DNA of 62,769 nucleotides, taken from a candidate division TM6 bacterium GW2011_GWF2_38_10. Its GTDB lineage: Bacteria; Babelota; Babeliae; Babelales; RVW-14. The translations under genes and the position numbers were made by a program. The DNA is taken from the NCBI GenBank assembly GCA_000992305.1, contig LBTY01000008.1, positions 1 through 62,769 on the forward strand, read 5' to 3'. A model generated the notes under the pieces. It saw only the letters and a program-made list of their open reading frames with translations, searched no databases and was not told the DNA's origin. Positions 33,568 to 41,872 of this stretch are shown piece after piece (positions within the stretch are counted from its first letter, which is position 1; every line of letters begins with the position of its first letter).

Positions 33568-34614
33568 ATGATTGAAAAAAAAGATCTTGATGGACCTGTA
33601 GAACTTTTAAGCATGCAAGAAACAACAGATGACTTTGCAACTATTTTTGAGCCAAGTTGTTTTGACGATTATCTGGGACAACATGAGGTCAAAAATAAAA
33701 TTAAAGTCTTTGTTACTGCATCAAAAATGCGCGGCGACCCGCTTGACCATATGCTTCTCTTTGGCCCTCCTGGCCTTGGTAAAACAACACTCGCCAAAAT
33801 TATGGCCAAGGAGCTCAACGTTCCCTTTCGCATAACCAGTGCGCCGATATTGGAACGCACGGGAGATTTGGTTGCCATACTTTCAAGCATTACCGCACGC
33901 GAGATTTTATTTATCGATGAAATTCATCGCCTACCTAAAAACGTTGAAGAAATTTTATATAGCGCCATGGAAAATTTTTGTGTTGACGTCATTATCGGTC
34001 AAGGCGCAGGTGCTAAATCAATTCGTCTTCCACTGCAACCCTTTACGCTTATTGGGGCAACCACCAAAACATCGTTGATATCAGGCCCTCTGCAAACACG
34101 CTTTGGTATTGTTGAGCGACTCGATTTTTACCAACCAGAAGACCTTGCGCACATTGTTATGCAAAATGCGGATTTTATGGGAATTCCATGTCTACCAGAG
34201 GCCGCACTTACCATCGGACAACGTGCTCGAGGCACCCCACGAATTGTCAAACGTATCATCCGACGCGTTCGCGATTTTGCACAAGTTCATAACTATAATA
34301 TTATTGATACAACCGTAGTTAACCAAGCACTCACCTTTTTAGGCATCGACGAAGATGGCCTTAACAAACTTGATCGTGCCATCCTTACACACATATTGCA
34401 AGATTTTGACGGCGGCCCTGTAGGCCTTGACACACTTGCCGCCATGACTGGAGAAGACAAAGAATCTATCGAAGATGTATGCGAGCCCTTTCTCTTACGC
34501 ATTGGACTCTTGCAAAAATCACCACGCGGACGCCAAATTCCTGCAAAAAAAATTCCCTATCTCCGTCGCAAGCTCTTGGGGCAAATAACCCCAGAACAAA
34601 GTGAACTTTTTTAA
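33568..34614 (+). CDS. ruvB: Holliday junction branch-migration helicase RuvB
   Basis: A 348-residue RuvB, the hexameric motor that moves Holliday junctions with RuvA. Residues 20-45 contain PSCFDDYLGQHEVKNK, Walker A GPPGLGKTTLAK is near 66-77, Walker B ILFIDEIHRL, the sensor GATTKTSLISGPLQTRFG, and the C-terminal winged helix near 260-335 includes GGPVGLDTLAA and RGRQIPAKK. AAGG lies before the ATG. Length is normal. RuvA and RuvC are not in the window. Confidence 0.97.
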   Translation: MIEKKDLDGPVELLSMQETTDDFATIFEPSCFDDYLGQHEVKNKIKVFVTASKMRGDPLDHMLLFGPPGLGKTTLAKIMAKELNVPFRITSAPILERTGDLVAILSSITAREILFIDEIHRLPKNVEEILYSAMENFCVDVIIGQGAGAKSIRLPLQPFTLIGATTKTSLISGPLQTRFGIVERLDFYQPEDLAHIVMQNADFMGIPCLPEAALTIGQRARGTPRIVKRIIRRVRDFAQVHNYNIIDTTVVNQALTFLGIDEDGLNKLDRAILTHILQDFDGGPVGLDTLAAMTGEDKESIEDVCEPFLLRIGLLQKSPRGRQIPAKKIPYLRRKLLGQITPEQSELF

Positions 34615-34627
34615 AAAAAGGACGATC

Positions 34628-34840
34628 ATGCTTATGACCATAGCCCTCACACTTTTTTTTGTGACACTGCTTACCATAATCCTATCCCTCAGACAAATCC
34701 AACGCATCAAACAGTTTTACAAACAACTACCACCGTCCATCATTGTTCCTGCGAAAAAAATATACCACCAAAACCCCTTGCAAAAAAACTATGCTCCACA
34801 TCACGCTTCAAGCACCCAACAACAGCAACAAAAAACATAA
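34628..34840 (+). CDS. Small membrane protein, 70 aa
   Basis: A short protein with one N-terminal membrane segment (MLMTIALTLFFVTLLTIILS) and a Q-rich polar tail. The start at 34628 is preferred because AAAGGA lies five bases upstream; a longer frame to 34601 overlaps the end of ruvB. It follows ruvB by 13 bases and is probably co-transcribed. It is not recognised; a Q-rich end without clear homology makes this a modest call. Confidence 0.5.
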   Translation: MLMTIALTLFFVTLLTIILSLRQIQRIKQFYKQLPPSIIVPAKKIYHQNPLQKNYAPHHASSTQQQQQKT

Positions 34841-34872
34841 GAGGTTCAGACACTCAAAAAACCTTACGAATA

Positions 34873-36066
34873 TCATTCATCATTTTTTTCTAAATGCTCA
34901 ATAAGATCACCTGACAATTGCCATCCCATAATAGTACCCTGCGAACGCTTTTGAGTTTCATTGCCACCATAAATAACATAACCATCTTCTGGACTCGTTT
35001 GTGCTATGCTCTTCCACTTTGTAAGGCTATCAAAATAGTTAGTAACAATTGTTTGCCCCGATTTAACCTCTATAGGGACAAGCGTATTGCCTTGATTAAT
35101 AAGACAATCTACTTCAATCAAACCATTTTTATCACGCCAAAAATAGAGCGGAGCTTTGGTTCCACGATTGTAATACTGCTTATAAAAATCAGCAATTATC
35201 AAAGATTCAAAAAGATGCCCCCGAAAAGGACTTAACGCTACTGTTTCTGGATTTTTTAGCTCAAGTAAAGAACAAGCCAGCCCTGTATCATAAAAATAAA
35301 TCTTTGGCGTTTTGGTAACCCTCTTATTAAAATTTTCATGAAATGGCTGTAACAAAAAAATAATATAGCTTGCTTGTAAAATTGAAAGCCACTTATCTGC
35401 CGTTCTATTGTTAATTCCGCAATTAGTTGCAATGTCAGAAATATTAAGGAGCTGCCCAATCCTCCCCGCACACAGTTGCATAAACTTTTGAAACGTTCTT
35501 AAATTTTCAACGTTAACTAATTGCCGAATATCCCTTTCAACATACGAATGAATATACGAAGGATAAAGCTCCTCAGGTTCAAACTGTGATGTAAAAATTC
35601 TAGGATAACTTCCTTTGCATAACAATTCATCAACCGATTGCGGCAATTGATTATTAAAAGCAAGTTCCGAAATTGAAAATGGCAACAAGGTCAAAATCCC
35701 AATTCTACCAGCCAAAGATTGCGTAATAGCCTCATTCATTAAAAAATTTTGTGACCCTGTTACTACAAAATATCCCGGGCGATCTTTTTCATCAGCTATG
35801 AGTTGAACATACGAAAGAATGTGAGGAATATATTGAAATTCATCTAAAATAATCCCATAATCATTTTCATAAATATCAAAAAACCTTTTAGGATCGCTTA
35901 CGGCAAGCTCTCGCGTCTCTGGATCTTCAAAATTTAAATACTTATGATTTTTAAAAATTGATTTAACAAGCGTTGTTTTTCCCGACTGCCGAGGCCCAAA
36001 AATCCCAACAACAGGAAACTTTGCATAACGCAATAACGCTTTTTTTATTTTCCGCTCTAAAAACAT
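34873..36066 (-). CDS. AAA ATPase with DUF4143 domain
   Basis: A 397-residue ATPase of the AAA_14/DUF4143 type. Walker A GPRQSGKTTLVKSIF lies near residues 24-38, Walker B YGIILDEFQYIP near 69-80, sensor VVTGSQNFLM near 104-113, and the C-terminal DUF4143 domain (ESLIIADFY, then FWRDKNGLIEVDCLI and VPIEVKSG) looks nuclease-like. Such proteins are widespread, patchy and often recently transferred; their role is unknown. GGGAG lies before the ATG. A perfect 32-bp palindrome stands 15 bases upstream, a possible operator for this gene. It converges on ruvB. Confidence 0.88.
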   Translation of the reverse strand: MFLERKIKKALLRYAKFPVVGIFGPRQSGKTTLVKSIFKNHKYLNFEDPETRELAVSDPKRFFDIYENDYGIILDEFQYIPHILSYVQLIADEKDRPGYFVVTGSQNFLMNEAITQSLAGRIGILTLLPFSISELAFNNQLPQSVDELLCKGSYPRIFTSQFEPEELYPSYIHSYVERDIRQLVNVENLRTFQKFMQLCAGRIGQLLNISDIATNCGINNRTADKWLSILQASYIIFLLQPFHENFNKRVTKTPKIYFYDTGLACSLLELKNPETVALSPFRGHLFESLIIADFYKQYYNRGTKAPLYFWRDKNGLIEVDCLINQGNTLVPIEVKSGQTIVTNYFDSLTKWKSIAQTSPEDGYVIYGGNETQKRSQGTIMGWQLSGDLIEHLEKNDE

Positions 36067-36081
36067 ATTTTTAAACTCCCG

Positions 36082-36113
36082 TGCTATTTATGTAGTTAAC
36101 TACATAAATAGCA
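36082..36113. repeat. Perfect 32-bp palindrome upstream of the DUF4143 ATPase
   Basis: Self-complementary from 36082 to 36113, half-site TGCTATTTATGTAGTT. The same half-site occurs at 36208-36253. Its place between start codon and likely promoter suits an operator or leader hairpin. Confidence 0.75.
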
Positions 36114-36207
36114 TAACATTTTTAGCCGTAAAAACCTAAGCCCACGCTAAATTGTATAATTTTCCCCCTAAAATAGAGAAAATAACGAATAGATCAAAAC
36201 CCAAAAA

Positions 36208-36253
36208 GAATTCGTGCTATTTATGTAGTCAACTACATAAATAGCACGAATTC
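36208..36253. repeat. Second palindrome, 22-bp arms, same core
   Basis: Arms 36208-36229 and 36232-36253 around a two-base centre; the core GCTATTTATGTAGT matches the palindrome at 36082-36113, with a longer arm (GAATTCGT outward). The 94 bases between the two palindromes are AT-rich and have no gene. Confidence 0.75.
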
Positions 36254-36279
36254 GTCAAATCAATTGATCAGATCGCTCA

Positions 36280-37023
36280 TTAGATAAACGGAAGCCCATA
36301 CTCCTTGGCAAACCGATCCAAGGTGTATCGCAGCTGCTTAGTCCACAAAGGACTAAACCACTCCGAATCTCTCATCTTTTGTTGTTGTACAAAACGTTCT
36401 ATTTGCTTACACACCGCCATGCGATCAACGTTATGATAAAAGGTTGAAAAAATATGCTCAACCCCATTATGATCAACAACCACACGATAACGCCCCCAGC
36501 GCGAAAAATTACGATCAGAACAGACACCATCGCGAGTTATGGTGTATTGGAAAGACCCAATTTCAACCTCACATGCCAATCCACTATCGGCGTCAAAATA
36601 AATAATTTCCCCAGGAATATTCCACACATTTACATCGCCAGGAAACCGATCGGTCCCCGCAAGATTAAGATTTTGAAAAAGCAGAGTATCAACACCCCAG
36701 GAGAACGTTTTATAAAAATAATCTTTATTATATTTATCGGTCACAAGATGTTTATAACCATGCATTTTACCAAGCAAGGCAAACTCACGTTGCAAATCAT
36801 AAAAATATGAACCAAGCGAGCGGTCATAACTAAACTGAGATGGTATTTGTTTTCTATATTTTGGCTTTGTCGGTATTTTATATAAACGAATAAGATTATA
36901 ATTTGTATCGTGCAAAAAATTTGTTGAATCAAAAATAGTCACATACCGATCATCCTCGACAATAATAGGAGCACAGATTATCGATTGAGTTATCAAAAGC
37001 CCTAGTAACACAATCTTTTTCAT
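36280..37023 (-). CDS. Secreted protein of unknown function, 247 aa
   Basis: A signal peptide (KKIVLLGLLITQSIICAP) is followed by a soluble domain rich in aromatic residues. Segments such as GDVNVWNIPGEIIYFDADSG and ACEVEIGSFQYTITRDGVC look like strands of a beta fold, and two cysteines may pair. I do not recognise a family. It is alone on this strand between the palindrome region and the export genes at 37185, from which it is divergent. Start at 37023 has GGGGA upstream. Confidence 0.55.
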   Translation of the reverse strand: MKKIVLLGLLITQSIICAPIIVEDDRYVTIFDSTNFLHDTNYNLIRLYKIPTKPKYRKQIPSQFSYDRSLGSYFYDLQREFALLGKMHGYKHLVTDKYNKDYFYKTFSWGVDTLLFQNLNLAGTDRFPGDVNVWNIPGEIIYFDADSGLACEVEIGSFQYTITRDGVCSDRNFSRWGRYRVVVDHNGVEHIFSTFYHNVDRMAVCKQIERFVQQQKMRDSEWFSPLWTKQLRYTLDRFAKEYGLPFI

Positions 37024-37184
37024 GATCCCCTCCCCGTTTATTATGGGTTAAAAAAAATAAGCACAATATTATCCTTGCGCATTCAATCACCATAAGTCAA
37101 CAATTGATAAAAAAGTAGATATCGTGATACACTAACAAAAATAAAAAGCCGCGCAAAAATTATGCGAAAGGATTTACAAACACC

Positions 37185-38390
37185 ATGAACTATAAAAAAT
37201 TTTTCTTTAATTTTTTTTTAATCAGTGCCCTTACAAGCATAAGTTATATCACATATCATTTTTTCTATCCCCCTAAAAAACAACAACTTTTTACCACCGA
37301 ACAACCACAGCGCCGCACCATAAAATATAAAATTACCAGCACAGGGATATTAGAAATAAAAAATACCTATAAAATTGGTTGCCAGCTTCCCGGTATCATA
37401 AAAGAATTATACGTCCACGAAAACGATATCGTTAAAAAAGGAGATATTTTAGCGCGTATAGAAACAGGCAAAGAAGACAAAGACGTTCAACACGCCCACC
37501 ACAATCTTGAGCGCGCTAAGCAAGAAGCTGCCTATCAAAAAGCTTATTTTAAACGACAAAAAGCTCTTTTTGATGCGGGACAATTGGCACAAAATGCATT
37601 TGATAAAATTCGTGCCGACTATCAAAAAGCACGAGAAGAAGAAAACATGGCAAAAATTAACCTCGAAAAAACACAACTGGAATATGGGCTTATAGCCATA
37701 AAATCTCCCTGCGATGGGTTTGTAACAGCGGTGCAAGTGAGTGTCGGCGCCTCTGTTATGAATGACTTTCAAAATATCTTATTTGAAATTGCCCACAACA
37801 TAACACAAATGAAGGCAATTTTTGATATTGATGAAAGTGACATTGGAGATATTCAACCAGGCCTGCCCGTCAAAATAATCATCAATGCATTTCCCGAACA
37901 ACCTATTATCGCAACGCTCCATGAAATAAACTACGCCCCTAAAGGTACTAAAAATAACGATGAAACAACAACGTACAAAGCAACTGTTTTTATCGACAAT
38001 ACCGATCGTCGCCTACGCCCCGGTATGCGTCTTACCGCTCACATTCTCGTTAGAAAAGAAGCAAACGCACTCAGCTTAAGCGGTATGCCCTTTCAAATAA
38101 ACTCTGACACCATGGGCATAATAGCACAACAAATGAAGCTCTCCTTTTCTCCGATAAGCAAAGAAGAAAAAGCGTCTTTCAAAAAAAAGCACCCGTTGCA
38201 TCAACGCAAAAGTGTATTTTTGGTCCACGAACAATCGATAACAGACCAGCTTGTTGCGATGGGAATTAATAATACAAGCCACTGGCACATTATAGATGGA
38301 CTTGATGAATCAGACATTGTGGTTAAAGATATTGCCGCCGCAAATGAACTAGAAAAACTTTATAAAGACTGGTTTAAAGGGAGCCTATAA
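37185..38390 (+). CDS. MacA/HlyD-family periplasmic adaptor
   Basis: A 401-residue membrane-fusion (adaptor) protein. One N-terminal membrane segment (FFFNFFLISALTSISYITYH) anchors it. A lipoyl-like domain is split around a coiled-coil hairpin: IIKELYVHENDIVKKGDILA before it, and SPCDGFVTAVQVSVGASV after it, with the helical hairpin near residues 105-165. A beta-barrel follows (IQPGLPVKIIINAFPEQ, RLRPGMRLTAHIL). Adaptors of this kind join an inner-membrane transporter to an outer-membrane channel. The next gene, one base away, is a MacB-type permease. AAAGGA lies upstream. Confidence 0.88.
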   Translation: MNYKKFFFNFFLISALTSISYITYHFFYPPKKQQLFTTEQPQRRTIKYKITSTGILEIKNTYKIGCQLPGIIKELYVHENDIVKKGDILARIETGKEDKDVQHAHHNLERAKQEAAYQKAYFKRQKALFDAGQLAQNAFDKIRADYQKAREEENMAKINLEKTQLEYGLIAIKSPCDGFVTAVQVSVGASVMNDFQNILFEIAHNITQMKAIFDIDESDIGDIQPGLPVKIIINAFPEQPIIATLHEINYAPKGTKNNDETTTYKATVFIDNTDRRLRPGMRLTAHILVRKEANALSLSGMPFQINSDTMGIIAQQMKLSFSPISKEEKASFKKKHPLHQRKSVFLVHEQSITDQLVAMGINNTSHWHIIDGLDESDIVVKDIAAANELEKLYKDWFKGSL

Positions 38391-38391
38391 C

Positions 38392-39624
38392 ATGAACTCA
38401 ATGGTATTAATCACCACGGCGCTCCGAGCCATGTTTCACCATATTGGACGCTCCTTACTTACGACGCTTGGCATAACGATTGGCGTCGCCTCCCTTGTTG
38501 CAATGCTCGCACTCGGCTCCGGTGCAAAAGAAAAAATGAGTAGAGAAATTCTTGCGATAGGGAACAATTCAATCTACATCAGCGCAGGTAATATTATGGA
38601 TATTGGAAAAGCATCGAAAAAAAAATCAATCATCAAGCCATTAACCAATAATGATGTCCACGCACTCAAACAACAATGCCCACTTCTTGCATACGCTTCA
38701 CTAACAACATCTCGTACCGTTGTTTGTGAATACCAAGGAGCTTCCGCTTCTATTGAACTAAAAGCAGGAAATCATGAACTATTTCCTATCCTCAATCGCA
38801 AAATGAGCTCTGGCTTTTTTTTTACCGAACTTCACAATCAAAAAAGCATACGCGTAATTGTTATGGGAAGCAAAGCAACGAGCCAGCTCTTTGGTTTTTC
38901 TAACCCACTGGGGAAAAATGTTATCATTAATAACATTCCATTTGTAGTAATTGGGGTGTTACAACCGCTTGAAAACCAAATGAGTAATCCATTTTATGAC
39001 GCTAACAATGACTGTTTTATTCCATTTACAGCATATAAAAAATATATTGAAAAATCCTACAATGACCATGGAAGAGACATTATTGCCTCAACCTATCGTG
39101 CTCAAGATATGCCCACCGCAGTAATTCAATGTTCAAAAATTCTTAAAATACAACACAATAAAGGCCCTCATGACCCCAATGATTTTACTATTTTTGACCA
39201 ACAATCCATGCTCAATGCGGCTAAAAAAAGCGCTGACATTTTTACGCTTTTTTTATTTTTTGTTGCCGCCATTGCCCTATTGGTTGGCGGCATCGGCGTT
39301 ATGAACATCATGTCGGTTACGGTTCAAGAACGAACTAAAGAAATAGGCATTCGCATGGCCATTGGCGCTACGCAAAAAAATATTCTTTTACAATTTTTGT
39401 ACGAATCTCTTTTACTGTGCCTGGCGGGCGGCATTTTGGGAATAGCTCTTGGCACCATAATCCCATTAATCATTGCAAAATTTACTGGCTGGGGAGTAAT
39501 TATAACCCCCTTGAGCATCGTTATCGCTTTTGGAGCAATGATGGCTGTTGGCATTATTTTTGGTTTTTACCCTGCATATAAAGCCGCAAACCTTAATCCT
39601 GTGCAGGCCCTTGAAGATCGCTAG
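38392..39624 (+). CDS. MacB-type ABC transporter permease
   Basis: A 410-residue permease of the MacB/FtsX type: an N-terminal membrane helix (SLLTTLGITIGVASLVAML), a large periplasmic domain (about residues 50-270), and three C-terminal helices. The loop VQERTKEIGIRMAIGATQKN before the third-last helix is the family hallmark. MacB proteins normally carry or are encoded beside an ATP-binding domain; none is fused here and none lies in the neighbouring genes, so the ATPase must be elsewhere. It is adjacent to the adaptor gene and likely forms an export system with it. Confidence 0.88.
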   Translation: MNSMVLITTALRAMFHHIGRSLLTTLGITIGVASLVAMLALGSGAKEKMSREILAIGNNSIYISAGNIMDIGKASKKKSIIKPLTNNDVHALKQQCPLLAYASLTTSRTVVCEYQGASASIELKAGNHELFPILNRKMSSGFFFTELHNQKSIRVIVMGSKATSQLFGFSNPLGKNVIINNIPFVVIGVLQPLENQMSNPFYDANNDCFIPFTAYKKYIEKSYNDHGRDIIASTYRAQDMPTAVIQCSKILKIQHNKGPHDPNDFTIFDQQSMLNAAKKSADIFTLFLFFVAAIALLVGGIGVMNIMSVTVQERTKEIGIRMAIGATQKNILLQFLYESLLLCLAGGILGIALGTIIPLIIAKFTGWGVIITPLSIVIAFGAMMAVGIIFGFYPAYKAANLNPVQALEDR

Positions 39625-39668
39625 CACCATAACTATCGCATGTCATTTAAAAACAGTAACCTACTACC

Positions 39669-40493
39669 CTAATAATATTCACTAATAAAACATATCCCTT
39701 TTTTACCAGGATTTTTGTTCTTCCACTCTTCTAGCAAGGCTATACATTTTGTGCGCTGTTCAATATTTCTCGTTATTAATGCAGCATCAACCGTAATATG
39801 AGTCCGCAAAAAATCATATTGATTTGCCAAGAAAAAAACATTGGCCCCAGCACCATTGGTAATAAATGGATTTACCTCTTTTTTTGATAACAACAATGCA
39901 ATCATTTCAGGATTATTGTATTTTATTGCACAATGCAATGGTGTATTACCATCACAATCTTGTACCGCAACGCTCGCACCCGCATCAAGCAATAACGTTG
40001 CAAGTTCAACATTGTCATTTTTTAAAGTATAATACAAAGGGGTTTTTCCGTAACTATCTTTAACATCAACCTCAAACCCTTCATGTAACAACATATCTAC
40101 CAATGCAAAAATCCCAAAATCAACGGCAAAAAAAAGCGGATTTTCATTACCTATGGATAATGAACGCAAAGAAACTTCGGCAATATTGAAAGTACTTAAA
40201 ACACATGTCTTAAGCAATGCATCTTCATGATTACGAATAGCTGAAAGGAAATATTTGCTAACAGGATGTACTAAAAAGTCATTAGTGCTGATGGTGCGCG
40301 GCAAATAACCAGTATGCCGTAATAATCTCTCAATTTTATTTTTTAACGTTAAACAAGCCTCTTTATTGGCTTGCATATCTTCGAAGCTTACACATAGTTG
40401 AGTACGTTGCAACTTTTCTAATTTCATAGCACAACAAGGTAAATAGAAGGCAATCACCATTAACCATACATACTTATTTTTTTTGATATCCAT
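39669..40493 (-). CDS. Ankyrin-repeat secreted protein
   Basis: A 274-residue protein with an N-terminal hydrophobic signal (KYVWLMVIAFYLPCCAM) and three or four ankyrin repeats near residues 125-235: DSYGKTPLYYTLKNDNVELA and CDGNTPLHCAIKYNNPEMIA are clear, the first and last are worn. The FYLPCC segment might be a lipobox. ATG 40493 is chosen over the one at 40514 because AGGGAG lies upstream at a fair distance. It follows nrnA and may be read with it. Secreted ankyrin proteins in intracellular bacteria often act on host proteins; this is inference. Confidence 0.75.
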   Translation of the reverse strand: MDIKKNKYVWLMVIAFYLPCCAMKLEKLQRTQLCVSFEDMQANKEACLTLKNKIERLLRHTGYLPRTISTNDFLVHPVSKYFLSAIRNHEDALLKTCVLSTFNIAEVSLRSLSIGNENPLFFAVDFGIFALVDMLLHEGFEVDVKDSYGKTPLYYTLKNDNVELATLLLDAGASVAVQDCDGNTPLHCAIKYNNPEMIALLLSKKEVNPFITNGAGANVFFLANQYDFLRTHITVDAALITRNIEQRTKCIALLEEWKNKNPGKKGICFISEYY

Positions 40494-40516
40494 CGTAGAA
40501 TCTCCCTCTACCATAT

Positions 40517-41485
40517 TTATAGTAAAACACCTACAACTCGTTTGATAATTGTATCAATTGGCTCTTGGCTAATAAATCCAGCAGCATTTTTATGCCCTCC
40601 TCCACCAAATTGCCGAGCAACAGCATTAACATCATAACGCTTTGACCGCAATGAGCACTTAATATTGCCATTCTCCATTTCATAAAATAACACAGAAACA
40701 TCCACTAACGAAATGTGTGATAAAAAATTATGAAACCCCACAAGCGCCGGCAAATGAATGTTATAATGTTGTAAATCACCTTGCCGAACAACGGCATAGA
40801 CAGCTTTTTCGTTATCCGTTACCACAACCGAGCTCAACACCTTCCCCCACAAAGCAATAACGTGGGGATCTTTATGTGCTATAAGTTCAGTTTTTAATGC
40901 ATATAGATCAGCTCCTTTATGCATAAGTTCAGCGGCAATAGTAAGCGTTTGCGCCGTGGTTGCTTGTGTTTGAAAAATTTGACTATCATATAAAATTCCA
41001 TACAAAAGCAACTCTGCAATCGTTGTATCAATGCACTCGGGAGCCAAAATCTTCAAAATGAGGTACAAAAGCTCGCACGTACTTGACCATTCAAAGGCAA
41101 CAAAGTTATACACACCATCAATACTATTACTCACATGATGATCAATATTAATCAATGGGATACCTTTAAATGCGTCGGGGTAATAAGCTCGATCGTAATT
41201 TGCCGTATCACATATGATAATCAAATCAGGATGCTGTCGATGTTCATTAATATAAACCGTTTTTGGTTGACGCGTAAACGCAAATTCTGGAGCACTAGGA
41301 TAAATAGTCTCAACAAATTTTCCTTTTTGTAAAAAAAGATGCTCAAGGGCAGCACAAGCAGCAATTCCATCACCATCAGGCTTAAAATGCGTTAACAAGG
41401 TAATTCGCTGTGCTGCTTGCACCTTGCTCCACGCCGCCCCCAACCGATCCTTATTCAAAATATCATCTTGCGAATGACAAACCAT
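40517..41485 (-). CDS. nrnA: DHH-family phosphoesterase (NrnA-like)
   Basis: A 322-residue protein of the DHH/DHHA1 type, like NrnA, which degrades short RNAs and removes phosphate from pAp. The N-terminal metal site shows HFKPDGDGIAACAAL, IICDTANYDR and the DHH motif NIDHHVSNS; the C-terminal DHHA1 domain has FGGGGHKNAAGF. Nano-RNase versus pAp phosphatase activity cannot be separated by sequence alone. The ankyrin gene follows with a small gap. The region before it (41486-41872) is intergenic. Confidence 0.87.
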   Translation of the reverse strand: MVCHSQDDILNKDRLGAAWSKVQAAQRITLLTHFKPDGDGIAACAALEHLFLQKGKFVETIYPSAPEFAFTRQPKTVYINEHRQHPDLIIICDTANYDRAYYPDAFKGIPLINIDHHVSNSIDGVYNFVAFEWSSTCELLYLILKILAPECIDTTIAELLLYGILYDSQIFQTQATTAQTLTIAAELMHKGADLYALKTELIAHKDPHVIALWGKVLSSVVVTDNEKAVYAVVRQGDLQHYNIHLPALVGFHNFLSHISLVDVSVLFYEMENGNIKCSLRSKRYDVNAVARQFGGGGHKNAAGFISQEPIDTIIKRVVGVLL

Positions 41486-41872
41486 ACTATTTCCTTATGC
41501 TATGTCGACGTTATACTTTTCACGTACACCTTGAAACAAAAAACGCTCATCCCCACCCCAGAAGCATCAATAAAAGGGGAACTTAGATAAACCCATGCGT
41601 TTGACAATTATACAAATATCCCCTAATCTGAAGTCAATAAATTTAAATTTGACATATGTTTTTTGATTACACAACCTGTAAACTCCTAATTGAATTTTAA
41701 GGTTTTTTAGCACATATGTCCTTGTAACAACCCAAAAGTATATAGGAAAACGTTACAAAACAAAAACCTAAATATTGTGAGAATTCACGTGTTATTTACG
41801 CAAAAATTATAGTAAGCAGATGCTATAATTTTTAGCATGACATAATAAAAACTTTAAGGTAAGGGAACGATT
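41486..41872. other. Divergent intergenic region with folC promoter
   Basis: No gene is seen in these 387 bases. An extended -10, TGCTATAAT, lies at 41821-41829 about 45 bases before the FolC-like gene; the sequence ATGCTA/TAGCAT around it can form a small hairpin. Two TTGACA hexamers occur further upstream without a convincing -10 at the right distance. Confidence 0.55.
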
